A DNA stretch of 64,000 nt from Zanthoxylum bungeanum (Eukaryota > Streptophyta > Magnoliopsida > Sapindales > Rutaceae). Shown in pieces: positions 21,271 through 30,816 of the stretch. Within the stretch, counting starts at the first letter, position 1; every line of letters begins with the position of its first letter. The stretch lies in the NCBI GenBank assembly GCA_019454045.1, contig SKCR01018446.1, positions 372,001-436,000 on the forward strand, read 5' to 3'. The notes under the pieces were generated by a model. It did no database searches. It was given only the letters and a program-made list of their open reading frames with translations, and was not told the DNA's origin. A program made the translations under genes and the position numbers.

Positions 21271-24200
21271 GATGTGGCTGTTATTGTTATTCGGTCTTCT
21301 CCTCAAGCTATTCACTGTCGTGTTACTCATGTTTCTTCTGCTTGGAGTTGTATGGTAACAATGGTTTATGGAGAATGTAGTTATGAGAAGCGTCGAGAAC
21401 TTTGGGCTGACTTGGTTGCTAGTGGTTATGAGTTTGACACCTCTCCGTGGTTAGTAATGGGGGATTTTAATGCGATTTTCGATCATTTTGAGCATCATGG
21501 TGGCAGTTTGGATTGGCCTTCTTGGAAGGATGAGTTGGGTTTGTGTTTGGGCCGGGCTGGTTTGGCAGATGTTCAGTTTTCAGGTTGTAGGTATACTTGG
21601 CATAATAAACAGATTGATTCTCCTATTTGGCGGAAACTAGATCGGGTGGTCGCTAATACCTCTTGGGAGTGCTCTTTTCCTGGTTCAGTAGCTAGGTTTC
21701 TACCCTCGGGAATCTCATATCATTCTCCTATGGTGGTTACTCTCTTGAAGCTCCCTACAAGGAAGATTCCTTTTAAGTTTTTTAATTTTTGGGCTGAGCA
21801 TCCAGATTTTGTGTCAGTGGTAGCTAAAGCTAGGGATGTGGATATTTGTGGTACTCCAATGTTTCGGTTGTGCAAGAAATTGAAGAGTGTGAAGGTGGCG
21901 CTACGGAAGTTTAATTTAGATCACTTTTTAATCTTTCTAGGAGGACCACATGTGTTAGAAAAGAGTTGGAGGGGGTGCAGAGTGCGCTACAAGAGTCTCA
22001 TTCTGATCCATTTCTGCTGAGTGAATATGTGAGATTGTCTTTGCTTTATGGAAATCTGAGTCGAGATGAGGAAAATTTCATGAGACAGAAATCCCGAGTT
22101 CAGTGGCTTAATCTTGGTGATCAGAATACGAAGTTTTTTTTCCAAGCTATGAAGAATCATCATCGAGAAATAAGATAACTTCTATAACCACAGAGGATAA
22201 TACTCGTTTGGAGGATCCTACATTAGTCCAAGAGGAGATTGTGTCCTTTTATAGTACTATGTTAGGGCCTCAGCCGAGTTTGCCAGATTTTGATCGAGAT
22301 CTTCTTCACTCTACCATTACTCAGTTTGTTTCTGATGAGCAGAGAGAGGTCCTTAGCCGAGAGGTTTCAGAAGATGAGATTAATGCTGCACTATTTTCTT
22401 TGAAAGATCATAAGGCTCCTGGACCAGATGGTTTTAACTCAAGTTTCTTCAAGAAAGCCTGGTGTGTGGTAGGTGATGATGTTATTCATGCTATTCGCTC
22501 ATTTTTTTATCTCAGGGAAGCTCTTGAAACATGTGAATGCCACATCTATTGCTCTTATTCCGAAGATCCCTAATCCTTCTAAGGTCAAGGATTTTCGGCC
22601 TATCTCTTGTTGCAACACTATCTATAAATGTATCTCTAAGATTATTGCAGATCGGATTAAGATTGTTCTTCCTTCCATGGTAAGTTCCAACCAATCTGCT
22701 TTTGTGGCGGGTCGACGTATTAGTGACAATATCTTATTATGTCAGGAGTTGGTCAAGAACTATCATAGGAGTGGTGGGGTGCCAAGGTGTGCTCTTAAGA
22801 TTGATTTGATGAAGGCTTATGATACAGTTCGATGGGATTTTATGTTGGAAGTGCTGAGAACTATTGGGTTTCCTGAGAGGATGGTTGGTTGGATAGGAGA
22901 ATGTATGACTTCTACTATGTTTTCTGTTTCTATTAATGGGGGGTTGAATGGTTTCTTTCCAGGAGGTCGTGGTTTACGTCAGGGGGATCCTATGTCTCCA
23001 TATCTTTTTGTTTTGGCTATGGAAGTTCTCTCGGGCTTACTTCACAAGATGACTCAAAAGCAAGGTTTCAGGTATCATTGGCGGTGTTCTAAAAATCATT
23101 TTACCCATCTCTATTTTGTTGACGATCTCATGATTTTTTGTCGAGCAGAGAAGGTTTCAGTTTCCATGGTAATGGATTGTCTTCATCAGTTTATGGGGTT
23201 GTCTGGTTTGGTTCCTAATCCAGCAAAGAGCCTATTTTTTTCTAGTGGTATTTCTGCAGTATACAAGCATGAGTTGCTCAGCCTTTTGGGTTTTCAGGAA
23301 GGTATGCTCCCTATGCGTTACCTGGGAGTTCCGTTGATTTCTTCAAAACTTCAAGCTTCTGATTGTAATGTCCTTGTAGAGCGTATTATTGGCCGAGCTA
23401 AAAATTGGAGTTGTAAATATCTCTCTTTTGCGGGGAGTTTACAGCTAATTAAATCAGTGCTGTTTTCTATCCAAGTGTATTGGTCTTCATTGTTTATATT
23501 GCCAAAAACTGTAATTAGAAAGGTGGAGTCTATCTTGAGGTCATTTCTTTGGAAGGTAGTGAGCTTGTTTCGACAGGGGCGAAGGTGGCTTGGGATAGAG
23601 TTTGTTTGCCTGTCAAAGAAGGGGGTTTGAGGATTAAGAAGCTAGAGGATTGGAATAAGGCAGCTATTACTAAGCACTTATGGTTTCTTAATTCGGGTAA
23701 GGAATCCTCTTGGTTTACGTGGGTTCGTTCTTACTTGTTGAGGGGGCGTAGTTTTTGGGAAGTTACATGTCCTAGTGCTTGTTCATGGAGTTGGCGGAAA
23801 ATTTTAGGGCTTCGTAATTTTGTGCGTCGTAGGATGAGGTTTCATATTGGGAATGGTGAGAAGGCTTTATTATGGTATGACAATTGGCACCCTCTGGGAC
23901 CAATTGTGGATACCTTGGGAGAGAGAGTCATTTATGATTCAAGACTAGGTAAGATGGCTAGGGTGGCCGCTATTGTTGATGGTAACTGTTGGCGCTGTCC
24001 ATCAGCGAGGTCAGCCAATCTTCTCCAATTGGCTTGTTCTATGCCTATGGATTTTGTTCCTTGTGATACGAAGGAGGATGTGCTGGTGTGGGAAGATGAT
24101 CATAAAGGTATTTTTTCGGTCAAGAGTGATTGGGATGCGTTGAGGGTAAGAAGTAATCAAGTGAGTTGGTACCGAATTGTTTGGTTTCCAAAGGCCATTC

Positions 24201-24817
24201 CAAGACATGGTTTCATGCTTTGGCTCACGATTCAAGGAGGCCTTTATACTCAGGATCGGTTAATGGCTTTTGGCATTTCAGGTTGTTCTATATGTGTGCT
24301 TTGTGGTCATTCGGGGGAGGATAGAGATCATCTCTTCTTCAAGTGTTCATTTGCTTCTCAAATATGGTCGTCTATTTTGGCTAAATGTGGTATAGGTTGG
24401 TGCTCTCGTGACTGGATACACACTATTATGTGGATGGAGCAGTATAGTAGTGGATCTTTGTGTCATTTACTTGTTCGATTATCCTTTGCTGTTGCAGTTT
24501 ACTTCATATGGAAGTAGATGAATGCTCGACTACATGACGAATGTCATAGTCCATATAGAGTTCTCTTGACCAATATTATGTTTATTGTACGGACTCGTGC
24601 TAGTTTGTCAAGAAATGTGAAGCTTTCATATGATAATAGATGGCTTCAACAATCTTGGCAACTATCAGACGATATTTTTTGATTAGATTTTGCTTGTCTT
24701 TAGCCTAATTGGCTTTTGTTCTGTAGCTAGGAATGCATGTCTTCCTTAGCTCTCTGGGGTATGCCCATGTGCTTTTGTTATTTCTTTGGTTAATATACTT
24801 ACTTTATCCAAAAAAAA
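21271..24817 (+). mobile_element. L1-type LINE copy 2, 5'-truncated, inside element A ORF1
   Basis: Begins inside the endonuclease domain and ends in a short poly(A) after TTTATCC. The empty site is present in element B (minus strand near 37493). Comparison shows that only TCG, or ATCG if one A is shared with the tail, is duplicated. This copy is clearly more diverged from copies 1, 3 and 6 than they are from one another, both in protein and in the 3' UTR. Confidence 0.93.
21272..24682 (+). pseudogene. LINE copy 2 endonuclease-RT, multiply disrupted
   Basis: AP-endonuclease part: VVYGEC-like block (MVYGECSYEKRREL), GDFNAI with its catalytic Asp/Asn, WRKLDRVVAN, then SYHSPM where other copies have SDHSPM, so a catalytic Asp is lost. 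RT part: KAPGPDGFNSSFFK, ALIPKIPNP, DFRPISCCNTIYK, QSAFVAGRRISDN, KIDLMKAYDTV, GLRQGDPMSPYLF, YFVDDLMIFC (Asp pair kept). zf-RVT: SICVLCGHSGEDRDHLFFKC. Frameshifts lie near 21930, 22530 and 23560, and there are stops near 22176 and at 24515. It cannot produce a working protein. Confidence 0.9.
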
Positions 24818-24882
24818 TCGTCCAATTGATTTTGTCATAACTATCTATGATCCGGGTTCGGATTCGAGGATGAATCCATTTC

Positions 24883-24895
24883 AAGAGAGGGAGAA
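24883..24895 (+). promoter_or_regulatory. Upstream polypurine tract (PPT1) of element A
   Basis: AAGAGAGGGAGAA directly before the 3' LTR start TGACATGATCC. The tract is also coding (Gln-Glu-Arg-Glu-Asn of ORF1). Confidence 0.85.
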
Positions 24896-25905
24896 TGACA
24901 TGATCCAAGGGACAACATTTGACATGAATGCAGTCACCCAAGGAACATTAGAGCCTTTGCAATTGCCAACGGGCCCAATCACACGCCAAATAGCTAAGAA
25001 GATCACAGACGCAATAGCGGGGCCAGAGTTTGCATATAATAGATGCATTCATCATTCTAGTTTTTACTTGCCTTATGAGATTGATTATGATTCTAATTCT
25101 TTAACTCATATGGATTTATTATCTTTGATTGTTATTAAGCTTGGGAGTATGAATGATAAGGGAAAGGCAGAGTTGGTGAGAATAATAGGTTTCCAACGCA
25201 TTGTGTTTGACCCCGGCAATTGGGTGTTGCTTTATATGCAAGAGGAAAAGATCCAAGCTACAATCAAGAGGAGATAGACCTTTTCAAGTCTTGGAAAGGA
25301 TCAATGACAATGCATATAAGCTAGATTTGCAAAGTAAGTACAACGTATCTGCTACTTTTAATGTTTCTGACTTAACTCATTTTGATGCCGGTTCAGATTC
25401 GAGGTCGAATCCTTTTCAACAAGGAGGGAATGACATGAGTCCAACCACACCAGAGACATTACAAGATGCTAACAACTTGGAGGAACCCATTTAGTTGCCA
25501 ACAGGTCCAATCACACGCCAAAGAGCAAAGAAGATCAGAGAGGCCTTTGCGGGACTAGCTCAGAGCTATGTGACCAGTTGCAACAACCAACGTAATATAC
25601 AACATTTTGAAAGAGAGAAAAGCTTGAGCTTTCCATGGCTATGGCCGAACCCTTGTTGAGGGAGGGATTCCCCTTTTCAATTTCAAATTGACTTATCTAA
25701 GCTTGGCAACTTAGTGGCGTCTCCATTGCTAGCAAAATACAATCTGATTTCATGCTTGTGGTTATCATGGACGTGAGTTTCATGGTGGTTAGGGGCTGAT
25801 CTTGGTTGGGTTTTGTTCCTACAAAATCAGTATTCAAAGTTCTTGGGGTTTTGAGAAAGATGCTTGGGGGTTTGCTTGGTTTCCAACCCAAGTGAGTTCT
25901 TGTCA
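24896..25905 (+). repeat. Element A 3' LTR, 1,010 bp
   Basis: Partner of 18039-19045 and carries the same pol fragment. It has an in-frame TAG at about 25492, where the 5' LTR has CAG. It is followed by ATTTT, the target duplication. Confidence 0.92.
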
Positions 25906-26940
25906 ATTTTCAACACCACAAGACTTAATACGTCTTTATCATCATCGTGCTAATATCATTCTTATTACATCTCATCTTCATGGCATTTACATTATTAACA
26001 GTTTAACAAAACACAATAACAACCTTTTTCACCTACACTCATTCAGCCACCAACATACTCATGCACAAGCTCCTTCCTACTTTATTAAACATCTTGCCCA
26101 TGTTAGTATTCCTGCCAAACCCCAAACACGTAAATTCTTTACCATAAGAATTTAATCAAATGAATCTTTCTTTCTTTCATTTCTTTTTATTTTTCTTGAC
26201 GATTTTAAATAAATATAAAGCATACCCATTCTTAAAGCTTCAACCAATGCCAGGAGTTACAAATCATGATATAGCATACCATATTGATGACAACACACTC
26301 AAATAAAAAAAGAAACCAAACATCTCATTCGGCTATAGCTAAGAAATTTCACTTCCAACCATTTCATACATATTACGTAGTAATATCTGATAATGCATCA
26401 TATAGTAACTTGATACACAAAACTAAAAAAAAAAAATTAAACTCTTCCCTTGTAAATGGTGCTCGGCTAAGAAATCCATTTTGGGGGTTTGAAAATTTCA
26501 AACAATTTTCATGGCATAACTTCATCTTAGCCTTCACCTAAGACAACTAAGCACTTAAAAAATCTCAAAAATCAAAATCATCATATTCCCCACAACACCA
26601 AATTCGGCCATATACAAATCAAGTGATGGGTAATGAAATTTTTTTTTACAATCTAGAACTTATTTCATGTTATATCTAACATAAGTGCTTCATTAATCCT
26701 TCAATCATGCTTAATCTTATCAAATAAGTCCTTTAAAATCCCAGCCTTTCATGAGTTCAAAAATATCAAGAGTAAATTCGAAAAAAAAAAAAAAAAAAGG
26801 GGATGATTGAAGGAACCATGCATACTTAGCTTGGATAGTGGCTTGAAAGATCATCAACTTTTTTTCTTGGATGATGAAGAAAAATTTTGCTACACTTGAG
26901 AGCTTGAAAATGTCCATGGAGGGGCCAAAGAACTCTTTCT
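25906..26940 (-). repeat. Gypsy LTR, minus strand, segment 3
   Basis: AT-rich DNA without coding signal. On the minus strand it reads as a purine-rich LTR R/U5 stretch (repeated GAAGA, AAGAA). It starts with the ATTTT duplication of element A and is broken at 26940 by the small LINE/SINE insertion. Confidence 0.5.
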
Positions 26941-26994
26941 TTCTTTTTTTTTTTTTTTTTTTTGGATAACCGGGATGTCCGGGCCAGCTTACTC
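26941..26994 (-). mobile_element. Very short non-LTR retroposon tail (RTE- or SINE-type) with 16-bp target duplication
   Basis: On the minus strand about 30 bases of element (AGTAAGCTGGCCCGGACATC, then CCGGTTATCC) end in a long poly(A). The duplication CCAAAGAACTCTTTCT at 26925-26940 and 26995-27010 is perfect. This tail is familiar from plant RTE-type LINEs and related SINEs, and is unlike the L1-type family elsewhere in the window. Confidence 0.85.
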
Positions 26995-27480
26995 CCAAAG
27001 AACTCTTTCTCTTGAGAGAGGAAGAAGATGCCCCCTCAAATGACCTTTTTGGTCATTAATATTAATTTTAAGTCGGGGCAAATTAGTCTTTTCCCCATAA
27101 AGAAATATCTCATGCCTTAATTTCTAGAGAAATCCCGTATGTTACTATTCACCCTTATAAAACTTATATTTTCATCATATTTCTGGTCAAAATTTTGGAA
27201 TATTGCCAACATGAATGTTGTAGGTCTTGGTCCAAGCTTTTCAACGCCACTAATATCACTGAAATCTGAATTTGGGAGCAAACTTTAGAGCCAAAATACA
27301 AAAATTTAACGGTGACTCAATTAAGCTAAAAAGAAAGTGTTAGAACTGAAAACCTAACCCCACTCTCTGGACGAGGTTTATAAGGTTTATAACCCACTAA
27401 CACATGATTATATGCATATCATCCAGTTCCAAAACCTAAACATTAATTTGGAAACAACACAGAACTGTTACGAAAAAAAT
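26995..27480 (-). repeat. Gypsy LTR, minus strand, segment 4
   Basis: Begins with the second target copy of the small retroposon. On the minus strand it contains a stretch resembling the U3 of long gypsy LTRs, with CAGTTCTGTGTTGTTTCC near 27455. The far edge is uncertain because the copia scrap starts near 27481. Confidence 0.45.
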
Positions 27481-27688
27481 CATGATATTACATTTACTAG
27501 TCTGTTTTTCCACTTCATTTCGGAATTCTTTGAACTTTTCAAAGGTTTTCAATTTTTGTTTCATCAAATACACATAACCGTACTATGACAGATCATCGGT
27601 AAAGGTAACGAAGTATGAAAAACCACTGTGAGCAGTGTGACTCATGGGACCACATACATCAGAATGTATTAGTTCTAATAAGTCAATG
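27481..27688 (-). pseudogene. Copia integrase fragment
   Basis: Minus-strand translation gives LLELIHSDVCGPM, SHTAHSGFSYFVTF, an Asp-Asp box with one stop, YGYVYLMKQK and KFKEFRNEVEKQT. This is the first third of a copia integrase core, different in sequence from Copia-1 and element F. It has no LTR or flanking pol and is cut at 27688 exactly where solo LTR C begins. Confidence 0.85.
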
Positions 27689-29214
27689 TGACATGATCCA
27701 AGGGACAACATTTGACATGAATGCAGTCACCCAAGGAATATTAGAGCCTTTGCAATTGCCAACAGGCCCAATCACATGCCAAAGAGCAAAGAAGATCACA
27801 GACGCAATAGCGGGGCCAGAGTTTGCATATAATAGATGCATTCATTCTTCTAGTTTTTACTTGCCTTATGAGATTGATTATGATTCTAATTCTTTAACTC
27901 CTATGGATTTATTATCTTTGATTGTTATTAAGCTTGGGAGTATGAATGATAAGGGAAAGGCAGAGTTGGTGAGAATAATAGGTTTCCAACGCATTGTGTT
28001 TGACCCCGGCAATTGGGTGTGGCTTTATATGCAAGAGGAAAAGATACAATCATAACGAAGATCCAAGTTGCAACCAGAGGGGATGGTCTATTTCAAGTCT
28101 TGGAACGTATTAACGACAATGCATATAAGCTGGATTTGCAAGGTAAGTACAACGTATCTGCTACTTTTAATGTTTCTGACTTAACTCATTTTGATGCAGG
28201 TTCAGATTCGAGGTCGAATCCTTTTCAACAAGGAGGGAATGACATGAGTCCAACCACACCAGAGACATTACAGGATGCAGCTAACAACTTGGATGAACCC
28301 ATATAGTTGCCAACAGGTCCAATCACACGCCAAAGAGCAAAGAAGATCAGATAGGCCTTTGCGGGACTAGCTCAGAGCTATGTGACCAGTTGCAACAACC
28401 AAGTCAAGTGCACACCAGAGACACATATGGGCATAACCAGAGAGGTCCCCAAGCTATTTCATTTGACCCAGATCAGCTCAGACTGAAGCATAGCAGAGCA
28501 GCTTCAGCACCAGCACCCTTTTGACCCGATTTCACCCATTTTGGGACTATGTTGAATTCGGCCAAATGGGGGCATTTTTGTCATTTTTGCTCGATATTTT
28601 GACTTTATTTATGATGTAGTTAGCATGGTTGACTATGCCATTAGGCTTAATTATGCTTAGATTTGTACTTAGCCGGAAGCACGTCAATTTACTATAGCAT
28701 GTAAGCACCTTAATTAGCTTAAGTGAGATTAGCTTCTAATCTTTGTTTTAAGTTTATTTAGGTGCAAAAGGACCTTAATGGTCGTGGTTGAGGTGCTTGA
28801 CTTAGGGCTTTTGGTAATTTTAGCTCTAGGGTCATTTTAGTCTTTTTACTCTTTTGTAACCCTATTATATGACTCTTCTTTGTAATTTTTGCATAACCAA
28901 CGTGATATACAGAATTTGAAAGAGAGAAAAGCTTGAGCTTTCCATGGCTATGGCCAAAACCTTGTTGAGGGAGGGATTCCCCTTTTCAAGTTCAAATTGA
29001 CTTATCTAAGCTTGGCAACTTAGTGGCGTCTCCATTGCTAGCAAAAATACAATCTGATTTCATGCTTGTGGTTATCATGGACGTGAGTTTCATGGTGGTT
29101 AGGGGCTGATCTTGGTTGGGTTTTGTTCCTACAAAATCAGTATTCAAAGTTCTTGGGGTTTTGAGAAAGATGCTTGGGGTTTGCTTGGTTTCCAACCCAA
29201 GTGAGTTCTTGTCA
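27689..29214 (+). mobile_element. Solo LTR C, long type (1,526 bp), TGACA family
   Basis: Starts TGACATGATCC, ends TTCTTGTCA, and is flanked by the perfect 5-bp duplication CAATG (27684-27688, 29215-29219). It holds the pol fragment in 27689-28239, the inner purine tract AAGGAGGGAA at 28230-28239, then the short-type LTR from 28240. A TATA-like TATTATATGAC near 28863 may be its promoter. The integrase frame is open across the spot where A and B-3' carry a 17-bp loss, apart from one TAA, so C and the B 5' LTR keep an older state. Confidence 0.9.
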
Positions 29215-29217
29215 CAA

Positions 29218-30186
29218 TGACATGAGTCCAACCACACCAGAGACATTACAGGATGCAGCTAACAACTTGGAGGAACCCATGCAGTTGCCAACAGATCTAA
29301 TCACACGCCAAAGAGCAAAGAAGATCAGAGAGGCCTTTGCGGGACTAGCTCAGAGCTATGTGACCAGTTGCAGCAACCAAGTCAAGTGCACACCAGAGAG
29401 GTCCCCAAGCTATTTCATTTGACCCAGATCAGCTCAGACTGAAGCATAGCAGAGCAGCTTCAGCACCAGCACTCTTTTGACCCGATTTGACCTATTTTGG
29501 GACTATGTTGAATTCGGCCAAATGGGGGCATTTTTGTCATTTTTGCTCGACATGTTGACTTAATTTATGATGTAATTAAGCTAGTTGACCAGTTCATTAG
29601 GGTTAATTATGCTTATAACCTAGCTTATTGAGTAAGCACGTCAATTTACTATTTGATGTAAGCACCTCAAATTAGCTTAAGTTAGATTAGTTTCTAATCA
29701 TTGTTTTAAGCTACTTTAGGTGGGAAAAGACTTTTGGGTACGTGCTTGAGTGAAAGCTTTGGGTAGTTTTTAGTTCTTTTGGTAATTTCACTTTAGGGAC
29801 ATTTTTGTCCATTCACACCTTTAGGGTTTCTCTTTGTAACCTATTTAAACTTTGTTTTCTTATTCTTTGGAATAACATTCACGATATTTTCATCAAACTT
29901 TCAAGCTTTTAAGCTTTGGCTATGACTAAATTTCTTGTGAGGGAGGGATTCCCCTTTTCAAGTTTAAATCGACTTATCTAAGTTTGGAAACTTAGTGGCG
30001 TCTCCATTGCTAGCAAAATACAATCTGATTTCATGCTTGTGGTTATCATGGACGTGAGTTTCATGGTGGTTAGGGGCTGATCATGGTTGGGTTTTGTTCC
30101 TACAAAATTAGTATTCAAAGTTCTTGAGGTTTTGAGAAAGAAGCTTGGGGGTTTGCTTGGTTTCCAACCCAAGTGAGTTCTTGTCA
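29218..30186 (+). repeat. Element D 5' LTR, short type, 969 bp
   Basis: Starts TGACATGAGTCC, equivalent to base 28240 of solo LTR C, and ends TTGTCA next to the primer site. It is close in length to the short-type segments in C (975 bp) and B (976 bp). It includes the second pol tail (GPITRQRAKKI-type) at its start, and therefore shows that the family also exists with an LTR that begins at the inner purine tract. Confidence 0.85.
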
Positions 30187-30709
30187 TTTGGTATCATGAG
30201 CTCAGGGTTCCAAGGTCTGATTTTCCTATCTTTATGTGTTGTTTGATTGTGTTTTCATCTTTGTTCTTTGTTGATTTAGTTTCGACATCAAGGTTTTACT
30301 TCCACCTTGATTCGGCCATTGTAGGATCTTGTTGTTTCTTGCTGATTCTTGTTGATTTGTGATCAAAATAGCATGAATAACATTCTGCCTTTGAGTGTTT
30401 TTGATTGATCATGAGTATTTCTTTGAGTTAATCTTTGGCTACTTAGGTCAAAATTGGGGATTTTGTTTTCTTTGCTTGAATCAAGTGTTTAGTTGTTAAT
30501 TCTATGTTACTATGACGTGTTTAACATTGTTATTAAGTTATTAGTGTCAAAAATCCAAAAAAAAAAAAAGAAGAATCAGATCAGATTCGACCTAGTGAGA
30601 TTTATTGACATATCTTGTCTTGCTATTGTTGAATATATGCAATTAGTGTTGTTTCCACAACATTGCAAAAAATCAGAATTGACATCATTCATCTTGGTAT
30701 TTACGTGAG
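30187..30709 (+). other. Element D primer site and partial leader
   Basis: TGGTATCATGAGC at 30189-30201 is the primer site. The following leader is collinear with 19061-19580 of element A, with a small deletion near 30655. It ends at the ACGTGAG junction. Confidence 0.85.
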
Positions 30710-30816
30710 TTTCATGGTGGTTAGGGGCTGATTTTGGTTGGGTTTTGTTCCTACAAAATCAGTATTCAAAGTTCTTGGGGTTTTGCTTGGTTTCCAACCC
30801 AAGTGAGTTCTTTTCA

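Larger units (their letters stand above)
20711..25277 (+). pseudogene. TGACA-family ORF1 of unknown function, split by LINE and reading into the 3' LTR
   Basis: The start is MAGPSLTIDDKIEV at 20711; the upstream in-frame ATG at 20666 codes a hydrophobic run that differs in B. About 187 codons lead to SFIFQYHR at 21270, then LINE copy 2, then the same frame resumes PIDFVITIYD at 24818. It runs through the polypurine tract (FQERENDM) and about 380 bases into the 3' LTR, ending at 25277. Features are a Lys/Trp-rich segment (RRSNEKWKKTWKVTK) and a Cys/Glu/Val-rich part with repeated NTCEA, NACET and NTCEV motifs. No known domain is recognised. Removing the LINE restores the frame, so the ORF was open when the LINE landed. 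Confidence 0.75.
18039..25905 (+). mobile_element. Element A: complete non-autonomous LTR element, TGACA family, long-type LTRs
   Basis: The direct repeats 18039-19045 and 24896-25905 start TGACATGATCC and end TTCTTGTCA (inverted TGACA/TGTCA ends). A perfect 5-bp duplication ATTTT flanks them (18034-18038, 25906-25910). A primer site follows the left repeat and the purine tract AAGAGAGGGAGAA precedes the right one, so the LTR borders are fixed by four independent signs. By hand the LTRs differ at about 34 of 1,000 positions, implying an older insertion than Copia-1. The internal region holds a leader and one ORF, split by LINE copy 2. No gag, protease or RT of its own is seen between the LTRs. 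Confidence 0.93.
29218..30816 (+). mobile_element. Element D: TGACA family with short-type LTR, internally deleted
   Basis: 5' LTR, primer site, about 520 bases of leader, then a jump into the last 110 bases of the 3' LTR at a shared ACGTGAG (30703-30709). It ends TTTTCA at 30816. The flanks (GTCAA side on the left once C is removed, CTAGG on the right) do not form a target duplication. Confidence 0.8.

Noticed and set aside
28551..28566. TGTTGAATTCGG as the start of the TGACA-family LTR
   Set aside because: It looked like a TG start, but the duplicated sequence in A, the target duplications and the purine tracts place the borders at TGACATGATCC or TGACATGAG.
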